A stretch of 64,000 nucleotides of DNA from RYN-230 sp963813975 (GTDB lineage Bacteria; Actinomycetota; Actinomycetes; Streptosporangiales; Streptosporangiaceae), in assembly GCA_963813975.1 (NCBI GenBank), contig CAWFAP010000006.1, forward strand, positions 992,001 to 1,056,000, given 5' to 3'. Position 1 is the stretch's first letter. Each line of letters starts with the position of its first letter. The position numbers were made by a program, and so were the translations under genes. This document shows positions 1-7,875 of this stretch, piece by piece. The notes under the pieces were generated by a model that had not been told where the DNA came from, searched no databases, and saw only the letters and a list, made by a program, of their open reading frames with translations.

Positions 1-277
1 TGGGCGCGGCGGCGGTGGGTGTGCCCGGAGATCCGGTCGCGCTGGCGGGCCCGTTCCCGCCGGACTGCACCGAGGCGGGCAGCGCGGCGGCACAGGGCAC
101 CAGCCCGCATTCCTGGCGCGGGGCGGCGGAACTATCGTGAAGGGCCAGGGCCACGCCGCCGCCGGCCGCAGCGGCGACCGTGGCGGTCATGCCGGCGGCG
201 GTGATCCAGCGGTGCCGGGCCAGGCTGCCCGCCAGCCGTCCCGGGCCCTGGGCCGGCTGCCCGGGGCGGTCAGCCAC
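1..277 (-). CDS. Membrane-anchored or secreted protein of unknown function (partial, C-terminus beyond window)
   Basis: A minus-strand frame opens at a GTG at 275-277 and runs without a stop to base 1, giving the first 92 residues. The N-terminus is short and basic and ends in RHRWITAAG. One hydrophobic Ala/Gly/Val-rich helix follows at about residues 30-50, then a Gly/Ser/Thr/Pro/Ala-rich stretch with two cysteines (about residues 58 and 63) typical of an extracytoplasmic linker. This suggests a single-span or signal-anchored exported protein. No family motif is visible in the fragment. The ribosome site is weak, so a different start is possible. The plus-strand frames here are low-complexity shadows. 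Confidence 0.5.
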   Translation of the reverse strand, partial: MADRPGQPAQGPGRLAGSLARHRWITAAGMTATVAAAAGGGVALALHDSSAAPRQECGLVPCAAALPASVQSGGNGPASATGSPGTPTAAAP

Positions 278-755
278 GGCAGGTCACCGGCCGGTTCCGG
301 GCATGGTCGTTCCAGAGTGGTTTTCCCGTGACACGGTGATATCCCTACTCCTCATGCGTCCCCCTAGCCAACCCATGCCGCCGGGCTAATTTAGCAATGC
401 CAGGACGCGTCTGATACCGAAGACACCCGTACGGACGGAGTTATCGCAAATATGGCTCGCCGCGCAGCGTGAGGGAGTGGGTTGGTGCCGCGTGATCCGT
501 TAAGACCGGAGGCCGCCGGGCTGGCGGCGACGTTTCACGGTACGGACACGATGCTGGCCGAGCGGTGGAACGGTCATAGCTGGAACCTGCAGGCGACTCC
601 CACCCCGTAACCCGCCTGAACCTGATCGGCGGACCCGGCCTGGCCGGAGGGGCCAAGGCCGTCTGAGCTGCACGGGAGCAGGTAACGAACCAGCCCGAAC
701 CGATCACCTAAGCGGTGACTCAACCTTCGGAGATGCCACGGAGTTAGAGGAGTAG
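278..755. other. Intergenic region with a gene relic
   Basis: No intact gene is visible. The only coding-like signal is the relic at 473-610. The rest lies between the minus-strand gene at the left edge and the sigma factor gene, so promoters for both probably lie here. I could not assign convincing -35/-10 boxes. A purine-rich ribosome site (GAGGAG) is just upstream of base 756. Confidence 0.4.
473..610 (+). pseudogene. Relic of a secreted protein with a W-N-G-x-x-W repeat
   Basis: The frame ending at the TAA at 608-610 codes for a peptide closing with LAERWNGHSWNLQATPTP. This matches the repeat of actinobacterial exported kelch/beta-propeller-like proteins, in which WNG-x-x-W followed by a T-P-x-P ending recurs many times. 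Only one repeat is left, and the frame is closed upstream by a TGA at 470-472, so the piece is about 45 residues with no signal peptide. It looks like the tail of a decayed or deleted gene. The family assignment rests on the motif alone. Confidence 0.4.
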
Positions 756-1307
756 GTGGCCCGCCTGTCACGGGAGGTGAGCGTGTCCTTCGAGGAGTTC
801 GTGGAGGGTTGCTCGCCGCGCCTGTATAGGACCGCTTTGCTGCTGGCCGGTCAGGACCGGGCGGCGGCCGAGGATTTGCTCCAGATCGCACTGGAACGGG
901 CCTACCGGCACTGGGCGCGGGTCTGCCGCTCGGATGACCCCGAACGGTACGTGCGGCGGATTTTGGCGAATGCGTCGCACGACTGGCGGCGGCGGTCCGG
1001 CCGGCGGCGCGAACGGGCGCTGCTCCCGGGTGATGCCGCAGTGGCCTTCGTGGATCAGACAGTTGTTGTGGCGGAACGCGATTTCCTGATGCGTGCTCTC
1101 GCGGCGTTGCCGCCACGTCAGCGGGCCGTGCTGGTCCTGCGGTATTTCAACGACCTTTCCGAGGCGGAGATCGCCGGGACGCTTGGATGCAGCGTGGGAA
1201 CGGTGAAGAGCCAGGTATCGCGCGGGCTGGCCCGGCTGCGTGAGGTTGCTGAGCCAGATGCCACGGCCCGGTCAGGAGGATCTAGGGGGGTTCGCTGTCA
1301 TGACTGA
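756..1307 (+). CDS. SigE-family RNA polymerase sigma-70 factor (ECF-like)
   Basis: The 183-residue protein has the two-domain ECF layout. Region 2 lies at about residues 15-75 with the AEDLLQIAL stretch, and region 4 at about 115-165 with LPPRQRAVLVLRYFNDLSEAEIA followed by a helix-turn-helix (CSVGTVKSQVSRG). This matches the actinobacterial SigE-like group. It would redirect RNA polymerase to a small regulon. The start at 756 follows GAGGAG. An in-frame GTG at 783 has a better-spaced GGGAGG and matches the usual N-terminus beginning near SFEEFV, so the true protein may be nine residues shorter. It overlaps the next gene by 8 bases, so the two are translationally coupled and probably one operon with its membrane partner. 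Confidence 0.9.
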   Translation: MARLSREVSVSFEEFVEGCSPRLYRTALLLAGQDRAAAEDLLQIALERAYRHWARVCRSDDPERYVRRILANASHDWRRRSGRRRERALLPGDAAVAFVDQTVVVAERDFLMRALAALPPRQRAVLVLRYFNDLSEAEIAGTLGCSVGTVKSQVSRGLARLREVAEPDATARSGGSRGVRCHD

Positions 1308-2025
1308 TTTCGAGGCGCGGTTGCGAGCCGCGATGGAGTCCTCAGTCGCCGACGAACAGCCGCCGGCAAAGCTGGTTCAGCGCGTCCGTCGGCGTCACCG
1401 GCGGCATATCGCCCGAGTGGCTGCCACGGGCATCGTCGTCGTGGCCGCTGTGCTGGTAGCGGTGCCACTGGCGGGGGCGGCACCGCTGGGCGGCGGCATG
1501 ACGACCCGCACCGCGACACCAGCCCCGGATGCTCATTCGCTGACCCCGAGGCCCGTTGCGCGTGGACAATATTACGGCTGTACTTCTCAGACATACGGAG
1601 ATCTAGGACCACAATGGCGCCGGGAAAGCACGCAGGCGGGGCCAGTGTGGTTCATAAACAAGGGTATTAGTCCCAATTTCAGGTTCTATAACCGGAATGG
1701 GAGCCTCAGGCCGATCCCTGTCATCGTGCTGGTGCGGGACAACTCAATCGCTTGGGTGCAACCCTCGGGAGCGGGCAAACAGTATTTCCGGTTCCTCCCG
1801 GGCCTCACTAACACGAACCAGTACGCGCTGCGCGATGGCGAGGCTGAGGCAACCTTTGCTGGCTGCTCTGACGGGAACTCCATGTACGGCAGCGGCCTCA
1901 CGGAATTCTACATCGGTGTCATCGTCAGGGGTCCGCGCTGTATCACTCTCGACGTGCGGACCTCAGCTACCAGGCCGCCGATCCCGGCCCGGCTGACATT
2001 TGGTAAATGCGGCAGCGGTAAGTAA
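1300..2025 (+). CDS. Membrane protein encoded with the sigma factor; possible anti-sigma or sensor partner
   Basis: The ATG at 1300 overlaps the sigma factor stop and gives 241 residues. The first ~40 residues are charged and cytoplasmic with an RRRHRRH stretch. One transmembrane helix follows (about 42-66, IARVAATGIVVVAAVLVAVPLAG), then a roughly 170-residue extracytoplasmic domain with four cysteines that could form disulfides. Gene order and topology fit a membrane-bound regulator of the preceding sigma factor. I see no zinc anti-sigma motif (HxxxCxxC), so the anti-sigma role is inferred from context only. A longer frame from 1240 exists but begins inside the sigma gene and is unlikely. 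Confidence 0.7.
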   Translation: MTDFEARLRAAMESSVADEQPPAKLVQRVRRRHRRHIARVAATGIVVVAAVLVAVPLAGAAPLGGGMTTRTATPAPDAHSLTPRPVARGQYYGCTSQTYGDLGPQWRRESTQAGPVWFINKGISPNFRFYNRNGSLRPIPVIVLVRDNSIAWVQPSGAGKQYFRFLPGLTNTNQYALRDGEAEATFAGCSDGNSMYGSGLTEFYIGVIVRGPRCITLDVRTSATRPPIPARLTFGKCGSGK

Positions 2026-2223
2026 GCGCCGCGGCCAGAACAGATGATCAGCCAAGCTAACGTGCCTCATTGTCACCGCAGGCGATGGTCAGTGAGGGTA
2101 CAGCGCTGAACTGCGGCACGATTGGTCACACGGCGATGGGCCCGGACCGGGCGCCAACCCTCCGTCGTCAGTCGGGCCGGCCTTGCCGGTGCCCGGCTTT
2201 CCCCGGTCCGGGCTTCCGCTGGC
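2026..2223. other. Spacer between convergent genes
   Basis: This roughly 200-base stretch separates the convergent membrane protein gene and VOC gene. I see no gene and no strong hairpin. Long open frames on both strands are GC-driven shadows extending from neighbouring genes. Confidence 0.4.
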
Positions 2224-3018
2224 TCAGGACTCCCTCGCGGGCATGGCCTCGTTCGGGGCGACGAGCTTGAAGTGAACGCCGGTCGGGTCGGCGGCCTCGG
2301 CCAGCCGGCCGTAGGGGGTGTCCTCCGCGGGCATGACGACCGAACCGCCCAGGCTGGTGATCTTGGCCAGGGTGGCGTCGGCGTCCTCGGTGCCGAAGTA
2401 GACCACCCAGTGGGCCGGCACGCCCTCGGGCAGGAACCCGGACCCGTCCATGATCCCGGCCAGCTGGTCCGACCCGCGCTGGGCGACGGTGTAGCGGAAC
2501 TCAGGCGTGTCGCCCACGGTCTGCGTTTCCCAGCCGAACACGTCACGGTAGAACGCGATGGTGGCCTCGTAGTCCTGGGTGTACACCTCGAACCAGCCGG
2601 GGGCCCCGTCCTCGGCCACGACCCCGAAGCCCTTATGCAGGCCAGGCTGCCACAAGCCGATCGCCGCCCCGCCCGGGTCGGCGACCATCCCCATCGTGCC
2701 GAGGTCAGCCACCGGTGTGGCGGGCAGTACGACCTGGCCACCGTGGGCCGTGGCGGCCTCGATCGTCTTCTGGGCGTCGTCGGTGGCCAGGTAGACCGAC
2801 CACGTGTCCGGCGCCTCCATGCCGGCTTCCTTGGGCATGGCGCCCGCGACCAGGACGCCGTCCTTGGCGAAGTTGAAGTAGCCGCCGAACTGCTCCCCGG
2901 ATTCGGTGGCGGTCCAGCCGAACACCTGGCCGTAGAAGTCCCGGATGCGTTCGGGGTCGGAGGTCAGCAGGTTGACCCAGCAGGGCGCCCCAGCCGGGGC
3001 GGTGTCTCGTACGGGCAT
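2224..3018 (-). CDS. VOC (glyoxalase/bleomycin-resistance superfamily) protein, two-domain
   Basis: The 264-residue protein holds two successive VOC modules (about residues 10-125 and 135-255). Each carries the strand-and-helix pattern seen in FYGQVFGW and FYRDVFGWE and ends in a PxG turn (DPGGAAIGLWQP; DPTGVHFKLV). Two-module VOC proteins of this length are common in actinomycetes as predicted hydroxylases or metal-dependent enzymes of unknown substrate. The ATG at 3018 is chosen because GAAGGAG lies five bases upstream; an in-frame GTG at 3024 sits inside that site. The gene is divergent from the PaiB-like gene. The substrate is not predictable. Confidence 0.88.
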   Translation of the reverse strand: MPVRDTAPAGAPCWVNLLTSDPERIRDFYGQVFGWTATESGEQFGGYFNFAKDGVLVAGAMPKEAGMEAPDTWSVYLATDDAQKTIEAATAHGGQVVLPATPVADLGTMGMVADPGGAAIGLWQPGLHKGFGVVAEDGAPGWFEVYTQDYEATIAFYRDVFGWETQTVGDTPEFRYTVAQRGSDQLAGIMDGSGFLPEGVPAHWVVYFGTEDADATLAKITSLGGSVVMPAEDTPYGRLAEAADPTGVHFKLVAPNEAMPARES

Positions 3019-3211
3019 GGTCACTCCTTCGATGTGCGGGCAGTGTCACCAGCTTGGACGCCGCAGGGCGTCCGGATTCATCGGCCGTGCCTCCCCGGAC
3101 GCGCTTCCCCGGCGGCGCTTCCCCAGCTGGGCTTACCGGCCGGGCGCACCGGCCGGCTGGGGCGCGGGCGGGACTGGCTGGCCCGGACGCCTGATGCGTA
3201 CCCTCATAAGG

Positions 3212-3850
3212 GTGTACCTCCCTGCTCACTTCACCGCGCCGGAGACGGCCGATGTCGCCGCGTTCGTGGCCGCCGCGGCCGCGGCCGACCTGGTCACCTT
3301 CGACGGCGCCCAGCCCGTCGCCAGCCTCATCCCGGTCATCTGGGACCAGGAGACCGGCGAGCACGGCCGGCTTCTCGGCCATCTCGCCCTGGCCAATCCG
3401 CAGTGGCAGTCGGTGGCCCCCGGATCCAGCGCGCTGGCTATCGTGCACGGCCCGCAGGCCTACGTCTCCCCGTCCTGGTACCCGAGCACGGCCCGGCACG
3501 GCCGGACGGTGCCGACCTGGAACTATGTCACGGTGCACTTCACCGGGCCGCTGACCGTGCATCGTGACCCGGAGTGGCTGCGCGACGTGGTGACCCGGCT
3601 GACCCAGCGGCATGAGGCGAACCGGGCCGCGCCCTGGGCCGTGACCGATGCTCCGCCGGACTACATCAACGGCCAGCTCCGCGGGATCGTGGGGGTGGAG
3701 CTGACCATCGCCACGGTACAGGCGAAGCACAAGCTGAGCCAGAACCGCAGCGCGGAGGACCAGGCTGCGGTGGCCGGGGCGCTGGCCGATGAGCCTGGCC
3801 CCGGCCCCGCCGGGGTCGCCGCCCTCATGGTGCCTGAGGAGTCGTGCTAG
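3212..3850 (+). CDS. FMN-binding negative transcriptional regulator (PaiB family)
   Basis: From the GTG at 3212 the 212-residue protein starts M/V-Y-L-P-A-H-F, the usual PaiB N-terminus. It continues with family signatures HLALANPQW, HGPQAYVSPSWY, VPTWNYVTVH and GIVGVELTI. These belong to a flavin-reductase-like split-barrel fold that binds FMN. PaiB proteins were named as repressors of degradative genes, but a role as a small flavoprotein oxidoreductase is equally possible. An ATG at 3194 adds six residues (MRTLIR) and cannot be excluded. The gene is divergent from the VOC gene across a 193-base spacer with no firmly assigned promoter. Confidence 0.85.
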   Translation: MYLPAHFTAPETADVAAFVAAAAAADLVTFDGAQPVASLIPVIWDQETGEHGRLLGHLALANPQWQSVAPGSSALAIVHGPQAYVSPSWYPSTARHGRTVPTWNYVTVHFTGPLTVHRDPEWLRDVVTRLTQRHEANRAAPWAVTDAPPDYINGQLRGIVGVELTIATVQAKHKLSQNRSAEDQAAVAGALADEPGPGPAGVAALMVPEESC

Positions 3851-3951
3851 GCCGGGGACGCCCCCCGGATCCCCCGCCTCGCCAGCGAGTTAGCCCGGGG
3901 GACAAGCCCCCAGAGCCTCCTGTGACCCGGGCCCCCGGGCCAGCAGGGGCC

Positions 3952-4935
3952 CTACCAGCGGTTGTGGACCTGGGCCCGGATGCGCCGGTCGTAGAGGTCC
4001 GCGATGGCCGCAAGGTCGGCATCGCTGAACGGCGGCAGCGCCGCCGCGGCCGCGTTCTGCTCGGCCTGCTCCGGATTGCGTGCGCCCGGGATCACGGTGG
4101 AGACGCCCGGCTGCTGGATCACCCAGCGCAGCGCGGCCTGGGCCGGGGTGGCATCGGCCGGGGCGAGGGCGGCGAACTCCCGGGCGGCGTCCACGCCGGA
4201 GTCGAAGTCCACGCCGGAGAACGTCTCCCCGGCGTCGAAGGCCTCGCCGTGACGGTTGAAGGTGCGGTGGTCGTCGGCGGCGAAGGACGTCTCGTGCGTA
4301 TACCGGCCGGACAGTAGCCCCGAGGCGAGCGGCACGCGGGCGATGATGCCCACTCCGGCGGCGCGGGCCGCGGGCAGCACCTCATCCAGGGGCTTGCGCC
4401 GGAACGCGTTGAGGATGATCTGCACGGTCGCGGTGCCGGGCCTGGCCATCGCGGTCAGGGCCTCGGCGCAGGTCTCGACGCTTACCCCGTAGGCGGCGAT
4501 GCGCTCCTCGGCAACCAGCGTGTCGAGCGCGTCGTAGACCGCGCCGGACGAGAACACCGGGGTCGGCGGGCAGTGCAACTGCACCAGGTCGAGCCGGTCC
4601 ATCCCGAGGTTGGCCCGGGAGCGGTCGGTCCACGCGCGGAAGTTGTCCAGGGTGAAGAACGCGGGATCCTGTGTCGCCCGGCGGCCCATCTTGGTGGCCA
4701 CCGTGAACTCCGCGCCCGGATTGCTCGCCAGGAACAGGCCGATGATCCGCTCGCTGCGCCCGTCCCCGTACACGTCGGCGGTATCCAGGAACGTGATCCC
4801 GGCCGCGGCGGCCGCCTCCAGGACGGCCAGCGCATCCTTCTCGCCTACTTCACCCCAGTCAGCTCCCAGCTGCCACGTGCCCAGACCCACGACCGAGACT
4901 GCCCTGCCTGTCCGGCCCAGAATGCGCTTCTCCAT
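3952..4935 (-). CDS. Aldo/keto reductase
   Basis: The 327-residue TIM-barrel oxidoreductase starts MEKRILGRTG. It carries the AKR catalytic tetrad pattern: D in FLDTADVYGDG with tyrosine four residues on, K in VATKMGRR, and H in VQLHCPP. The late cofactor motif STVIPGARNPEQ supports NADP(H) use. The substrate is unknown. Start 4935 is preferred because the family N-terminus begins there, and the sequence TACACT lies eight bases upstream, consistent with a leaderless transcript starting at the ATG. The MarR gene lies 44 bases upstream on the same strand and may control or co-transcribe it. Confidence 0.9.
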   Translation of the reverse strand: MEKRILGRTGRAVSVVGLGTWQLGADWGEVGEKDALAVLEAAAAAGITFLDTADVYGDGRSERIIGLFLASNPGAEFTVATKMGRRATQDPAFFTLDNFRAWTDRSRANLGMDRLDLVQLHCPPTPVFSSGAVYDALDTLVAEERIAAYGVSVETCAEALTAMARPGTATVQIILNAFRRKPLDEVLPAARAAGVGIIARVPLASGLLSGRYTHETSFAADDHRTFNRHGEAFDAGETFSGVDFDSGVDAAREFAALAPADATPAQAALRWVIQQPGVSTVIPGARNPEQAEQNAAAAALPPFSDADLAAIADLYDRRIRAQVHNRW

Positions 4936-4979
4936 AAGGGCCGAGTGTAGTGAGCCCGCAAGATCTGCCGGCCAGCTCG

Positions 4980-5471
4980 CTAGGCCGGGCAACCGTCCGC
5001 GTCCGTGGGCGAGCTGGCCGCCTTGGCCAGGATCGCAGAGCTGATCGAGTCCAGCTGGCCGAGCTGCTCGGCGCTCAGCGCGTCAAACAGGACCTGCCTG
5101 ACCTGCTCGACATGGCCCGGGGCGGCGCCGCTGAGTGCGGCGAAGCCCTGGTCAGTGAGCATGGCGATCTGGCCGCGGCGGTCGGTCGGGCAGTCCACCC
5201 GGCGGACCCAGCCGCGTTCCTCCAGCCGGGCCACCGCGTGCGACACGCGGCTCTTGCTGGACGAGGACGCCTCGGCGAGCTGGGTCATCCGGAGCGAACG
5301 GTCCGGCGCCTCGGACAGCCGGACCAGGATCTCGTAGTAGGCGAGCGGCATCCCGGAATCCCGCTGCAACTGGGCGTTAACAGCGGCGATGAGCCACTGC
5401 CAGGCCTCGATCGACTCCCGCCAGGTGTGCTGCTCGTCAGCGCTCAGCCAGCGCGGTCCCGGAACGTTCAT
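4980..5471 (-). CDS. MarR-family transcriptional regulator
   Basis: This 163-residue winged-helix protein has the MarR core at about residues 40-130. LAYYEILVRLSEAPDRSLRMTQLAEA leads into the recognition helix (SKSRVSHAVARLEERGWVRR) and the wing (DCPTDRRGQIAMLTDQG). MarR proteins are dimeric repressors that often sense phenolics or oxidants. It is divergent from the YceI gene over 111 bases that contain a perfect palindrome, so it probably represses YceI and itself. TATGCT stands six bases before the ATG, suggesting leaderless translation. The aldo/keto reductase gene follows on the same strand. Confidence 0.9.
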   Translation of the reverse strand: MNVPGPRWLSADEQHTWRESIEAWQWLIAAVNAQLQRDSGMPLAYYEILVRLSEAPDRSLRMTQLAEASSSSKSRVSHAVARLEERGWVRRVDCPTDRRGQIAMLTDQGFAALSGAAPGHVEQVRQVLFDALSAEQLGQLDSISSAILAKAASSPTDADGCPA

Positions 5472-5501
5472 GAGGACAGCATACCTGGAATAGTTGAACG
5501 C

Positions 5502-5552
5502 TTGACAACGCTACCGAGATCGTGATACTCGTTGAGGGTTCAAATATGAACC
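5502..5552 (+). promoter_or_regulatory. Promoter of the YceI gene with candidate MarR operator
   Basis: A TTGACA box at 5502-5507 is followed after 16 bases by GATACT at 5524-5529, a good primary-sigma-like promoter pointing at the YceI gene. Immediately downstream, GGTTCA (5537-5542) and TGAACC (5547-5552) form a perfect inverted repeat around AATA, the size expected for a MarR dimer site and positioned to block transcription. On the other strand, TTGTCA and TATGCT spaced by 19 bases could serve the MarR gene. The operator role is inferred. Confidence 0.65.
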
Positions 5553-5582
5553 GCGTCACTATGAACGACAGGAGTATTCCTT

Positions 5583-6146
5583 ATGACGGCTAGCACCGAA
5601 GCAGGCGCCATCCCCGGTTACGTCGCGGGCACCTGGGAGATCGACCCGGTTCACTCGGAGATGGGCTTCACCGCCCGGCACATGATGGTCAGCAAGGTCC
5701 GCGGCCGGTTCACGACCTTTTCCGGCGAGCTCGTCACGGGCGAGAACCTGCTGGATTCGTCCGTCACCGCCACCATCGACCTGACCTCGATCAACACCGG
5801 CAACGAGCAGCGTGACCAGCACATCCGGTCCGCCGACTTCTTCGAGGTCAACAAGTACACCACGATGACCTACCGCTCCACCGGGCTGCGGGCCGAGGGT
5901 GACCACTACATCCTGGACGGCGAGCTGACCCTCAAGGACGTCACCAAGGAGGTTCCGCTCACCGTGGAGCTCAACGGCTTCGGGCCGGACCCCTTCGGCG
6001 GCACGCGGGCCGGCTTCACCGCCACCACGGAGATCAACCGCCGCGACTTCGGCGTGAACTTCAGCGCCCCGATGGAGACGGGCGGCGTGGTCGTCAGCGA
6101 CAAGATCGGCATCCAGCTCGAGATCGAGGCTGTCCTCAAGGCCTGA
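5583..6146 (+). CDS. YceI-family protein (lipid-binding lipocalin-like fold)
   Basis: The 187-residue protein matches YceI from end to end. It has GTWEIDPVHSEMGFTARHMMVSKVRGRF near the start, the ATIDLTSINTGNEQRDQHIRSADFF block, and FTATTEINRRDFGVNF near the end. YceI proteins form an eight-stranded barrel that binds isoprenoid or fatty-acid-like amphiphiles. No signal peptide is present, so a cytoplasmic role is expected here. The ATG is preceded by AGGAG at 5570-5574. Expression is probably controlled by the divergent MarR protein. A strong terminator hairpin follows. Confidence 0.92.
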   Translation: MTASTEAGAIPGYVAGTWEIDPVHSEMGFTARHMMVSKVRGRFTTFSGELVTGENLLDSSVTATIDLTSINTGNEQRDQHIRSADFFEVNKYTTMTYRSTGLRAEGDHYILDGELTLKDVTKEVPLTVELNGFGPDPFGGTRAGFTATTEINRRDFGVNFSAPMETGGVVVSDKIGIQLEIEAVLKA

Positions 6147-6212
6147 GGCGAGCTGCGCACGGCGGCGCGGCGCGGAGCCGGTTCCGGCCAGCCGCCCCGT
6201 GACTGAGTTACC

Positions 6213-6251
6213 CGCGCGGGCGGGGACGCGATATGCGTCCCCGCCCGCGCG
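6213..6251 (+). terminator. Strong hairpin, probable terminator after the YceI gene
   Basis: Bases 6213-6229 and 6235-6251 are perfect reverse complements (17 base pairs, nearly all G-C) around a five-base GATAT loop, about 65 bases after the YceI stop. No U-run follows, as is usual for actinomycete terminators. Confidence 0.75.
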
Positions 6252-6357
6252 CGTCTGGCCGGTCCTCGGCCCGGGCGTTTGGCGGACGGCCAGAATGGTA
6301 GGGCGATTACGGTATGACCGGCGCCACAGCGAAGGTGGCCCCAGTGAGGAGTGCGCG

Positions 6358-7332
6358 GTGAAAGCGGCTGTCTATGACCGCACGGGCCCGGCGGCCGAAG
6401 TGCTGCGGGTGGTGGACATCGAGCGTCCGGAGCCAGGTCCGGGCGAGGTCCGGGTCCGGGTGCATGCATCAGGGGTTAACCCCACCGACGTCAAGAGCCG
6501 TAGCGGAGCGACCCCGCGGCCCATCGACGGGTTCCAGATCCCGCATCAGGACGGGGCCGGGGTAATCGACGCGGTCGGCCCGGGCGGCCCGGAGGACCGG
6601 GTCGGCCAGCGGGTGTGGGTGTACCTCGCCGCGGCCGGGCGCCGCGGGGGGACCGCCGCCGGATGGACCGTTGTGCCGGAGAATCATGCGGTGCCGCTGC
6701 CGGACGGCGTCTCCATGGAACTCGGCGCCAGCCTGGGCGTGCCCGGCCTGACCGCCCACCACCTGGTATTCGCGGACGGGCCGGTCAAGGACACCACGGT
6801 CCTGGTGGCCGGCGGGGCCGGCGCGGTCGGGCATTTCTCCATTGAGTTCGCGGCCTGGGGCGGGGCGGGCCGCGTGGCCTCGACCGTCAGCGGCCCGGCC
6901 AAGGCCGAGCTGGCCCGGCAGGCCGGGGCCGGCCACGTGGTGTACTACACCGATCCCGACGCGGCCAGCCAGATCACTGGGGCGGTCGGCCCGGTGGACC
7001 GCATCGTCGAGGTGGCGCTCGGGGCGAACCTGCAGCTGGACCTGGCCATCTCCCGGCCGGGGACTGTGGTGGCCTGCTACGCGGCCGAATCCCGTGACCC
7101 GGGCCTGCCGGTCCGGGCCTGCATGACCGCCGGCATCGTGCTCCGGTTCATGCTGCTGTACACGCTGCCCCAGGCGGTCCTGGACCAGGGCGCCGCCGAC
7201 ATCGGCACCGCGCTGCGGGCGGGTGCGCTGACCGAGCTGCCCGAGCACAAGTTCCCGCTGGAGGAGATCGTCGCCGCGCACGAGGCCGTGGAGCAGGGGA
7301 CGAGCGGCAAGGTCCTGGTCATCCCGGGCTGA
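6358..7332 (+). CDS. Zinc-independent MDR/quinone oxidoreductase (NADPH:quinone reductase-like)
   Basis: The GTG at 6358 gives 324 residues beginning VKAAVYDRTGPAAEVL, a typical start of quinone oxidoreductase-type medium-chain dehydrogenases. The N-terminal GroES-like domain carries HASGVNPTDVKSRSG. The nucleotide-binding domain carries VLVAGGAGAVGHFSIEFA (AxxGxVG) at about residues 145-162. The structural-zinc cysteines of alcohol dehydrogenases are absent. It should reduce quinones or enones with NADPH. GAGGA lies eight bases upstream of the start. A longer frame from 6199 runs into the terminator hairpin and is rejected. Confidence 0.88.
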   Translation: MKAAVYDRTGPAAEVLRVVDIERPEPGPGEVRVRVHASGVNPTDVKSRSGATPRPIDGFQIPHQDGAGVIDAVGPGGPEDRVGQRVWVYLAAAGRRGGTAAGWTVVPENHAVPLPDGVSMELGASLGVPGLTAHHLVFADGPVKDTTVLVAGGAGAVGHFSIEFAAWGGAGRVASTVSGPAKAELARQAGAGHVVYYTDPDAASQITGAVGPVDRIVEVALGANLQLDLAISRPGTVVACYAAESRDPGLPVRACMTAGIVLRFMLLYTLPQAVLDQGAADIGTALRAGALTELPEHKFPLEEIVAAHEAVEQGTSGKVLVIPG

Positions 7333-7490
7333 CCCGCCCCAGGACCGCCGCATGCCAGCGGTCAGGAAGGTGACCTACCAAACAGTGACCAGTTTGCGGG
7401 AATGGCAGGTACGGGGTCGCCGGTGGCCAGGCCGGCCGGTCCCGGGTGGTGACCCGGCGGAAGCGGGACCAGGCGACGGGGACGGTGGCC

Positions 7491-7875
7491 GTGACCAGGG
7501 ATGAACTGCTCGCGCACTGCCTGGCCAAGCCCGGGGCCTGGGACGACGAGCCCTGGGAGGGTGACCTGGTGGCCAAGGTCGGGAGCAAGATCTTCATGTT
7601 CCTGGGCGCCGGGGCGCTGGCTGGCCAGCCCGGCCACGGTCGGGCTCAAATGCGGCGCGACCAGAGAGGCGGCCGATGAATGGCTGCTGCGGTACCCGGA
7701 CGACGTGTCAGTCATGCCCTATATCGGCCGGTTTGGCTGGAACAGCCTGCGGATCGGCGGCGCGATCCCCGACGACGAGCTCCTGGAGGCGGTGGAAGCC
7801 TCCTATCAGGCGGTGCTCAGCAAGCTGCCGAAGAAGGACCGCCCTGGCTCAGCGGCGCCCGATGGCCCCGGCTAG
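7491..7875 (+). pseudogene. MmcQ/YjbR-family protein gene with a +1 frameshift
   Basis: Two overlapping frames together encode one MmcQ/YjbR protein. The first, from a GTG at 7491, gives VTRDELLAHCLAKPGAWDDEPWEG and KVGSKIFMFLG. The second gives TVGLKCGATREAADEWLLRYPDD, VMPYIGRFGWNSLRIGG and DDELLEAVEASYQAVLSKLPK. The switch from frame 0 to frame +1 near 7618-7626 needs one surplus base; removing one there gives GALAASPATVGLKCG across the joint. The family is a small double-wing-like fold of unknown biochemical role. Either a recent pseudogene or a sequencing indel. The 3' end overlaps the convergent LLM gene by 27 bases. Confidence 0.8.

Noticed and set aside
2122..3567. 481-residue plus-strand frame over the VOC and PaiB-like genes
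   Set aside because: Antisense to one clear gene and out of frame with the other; no domains.
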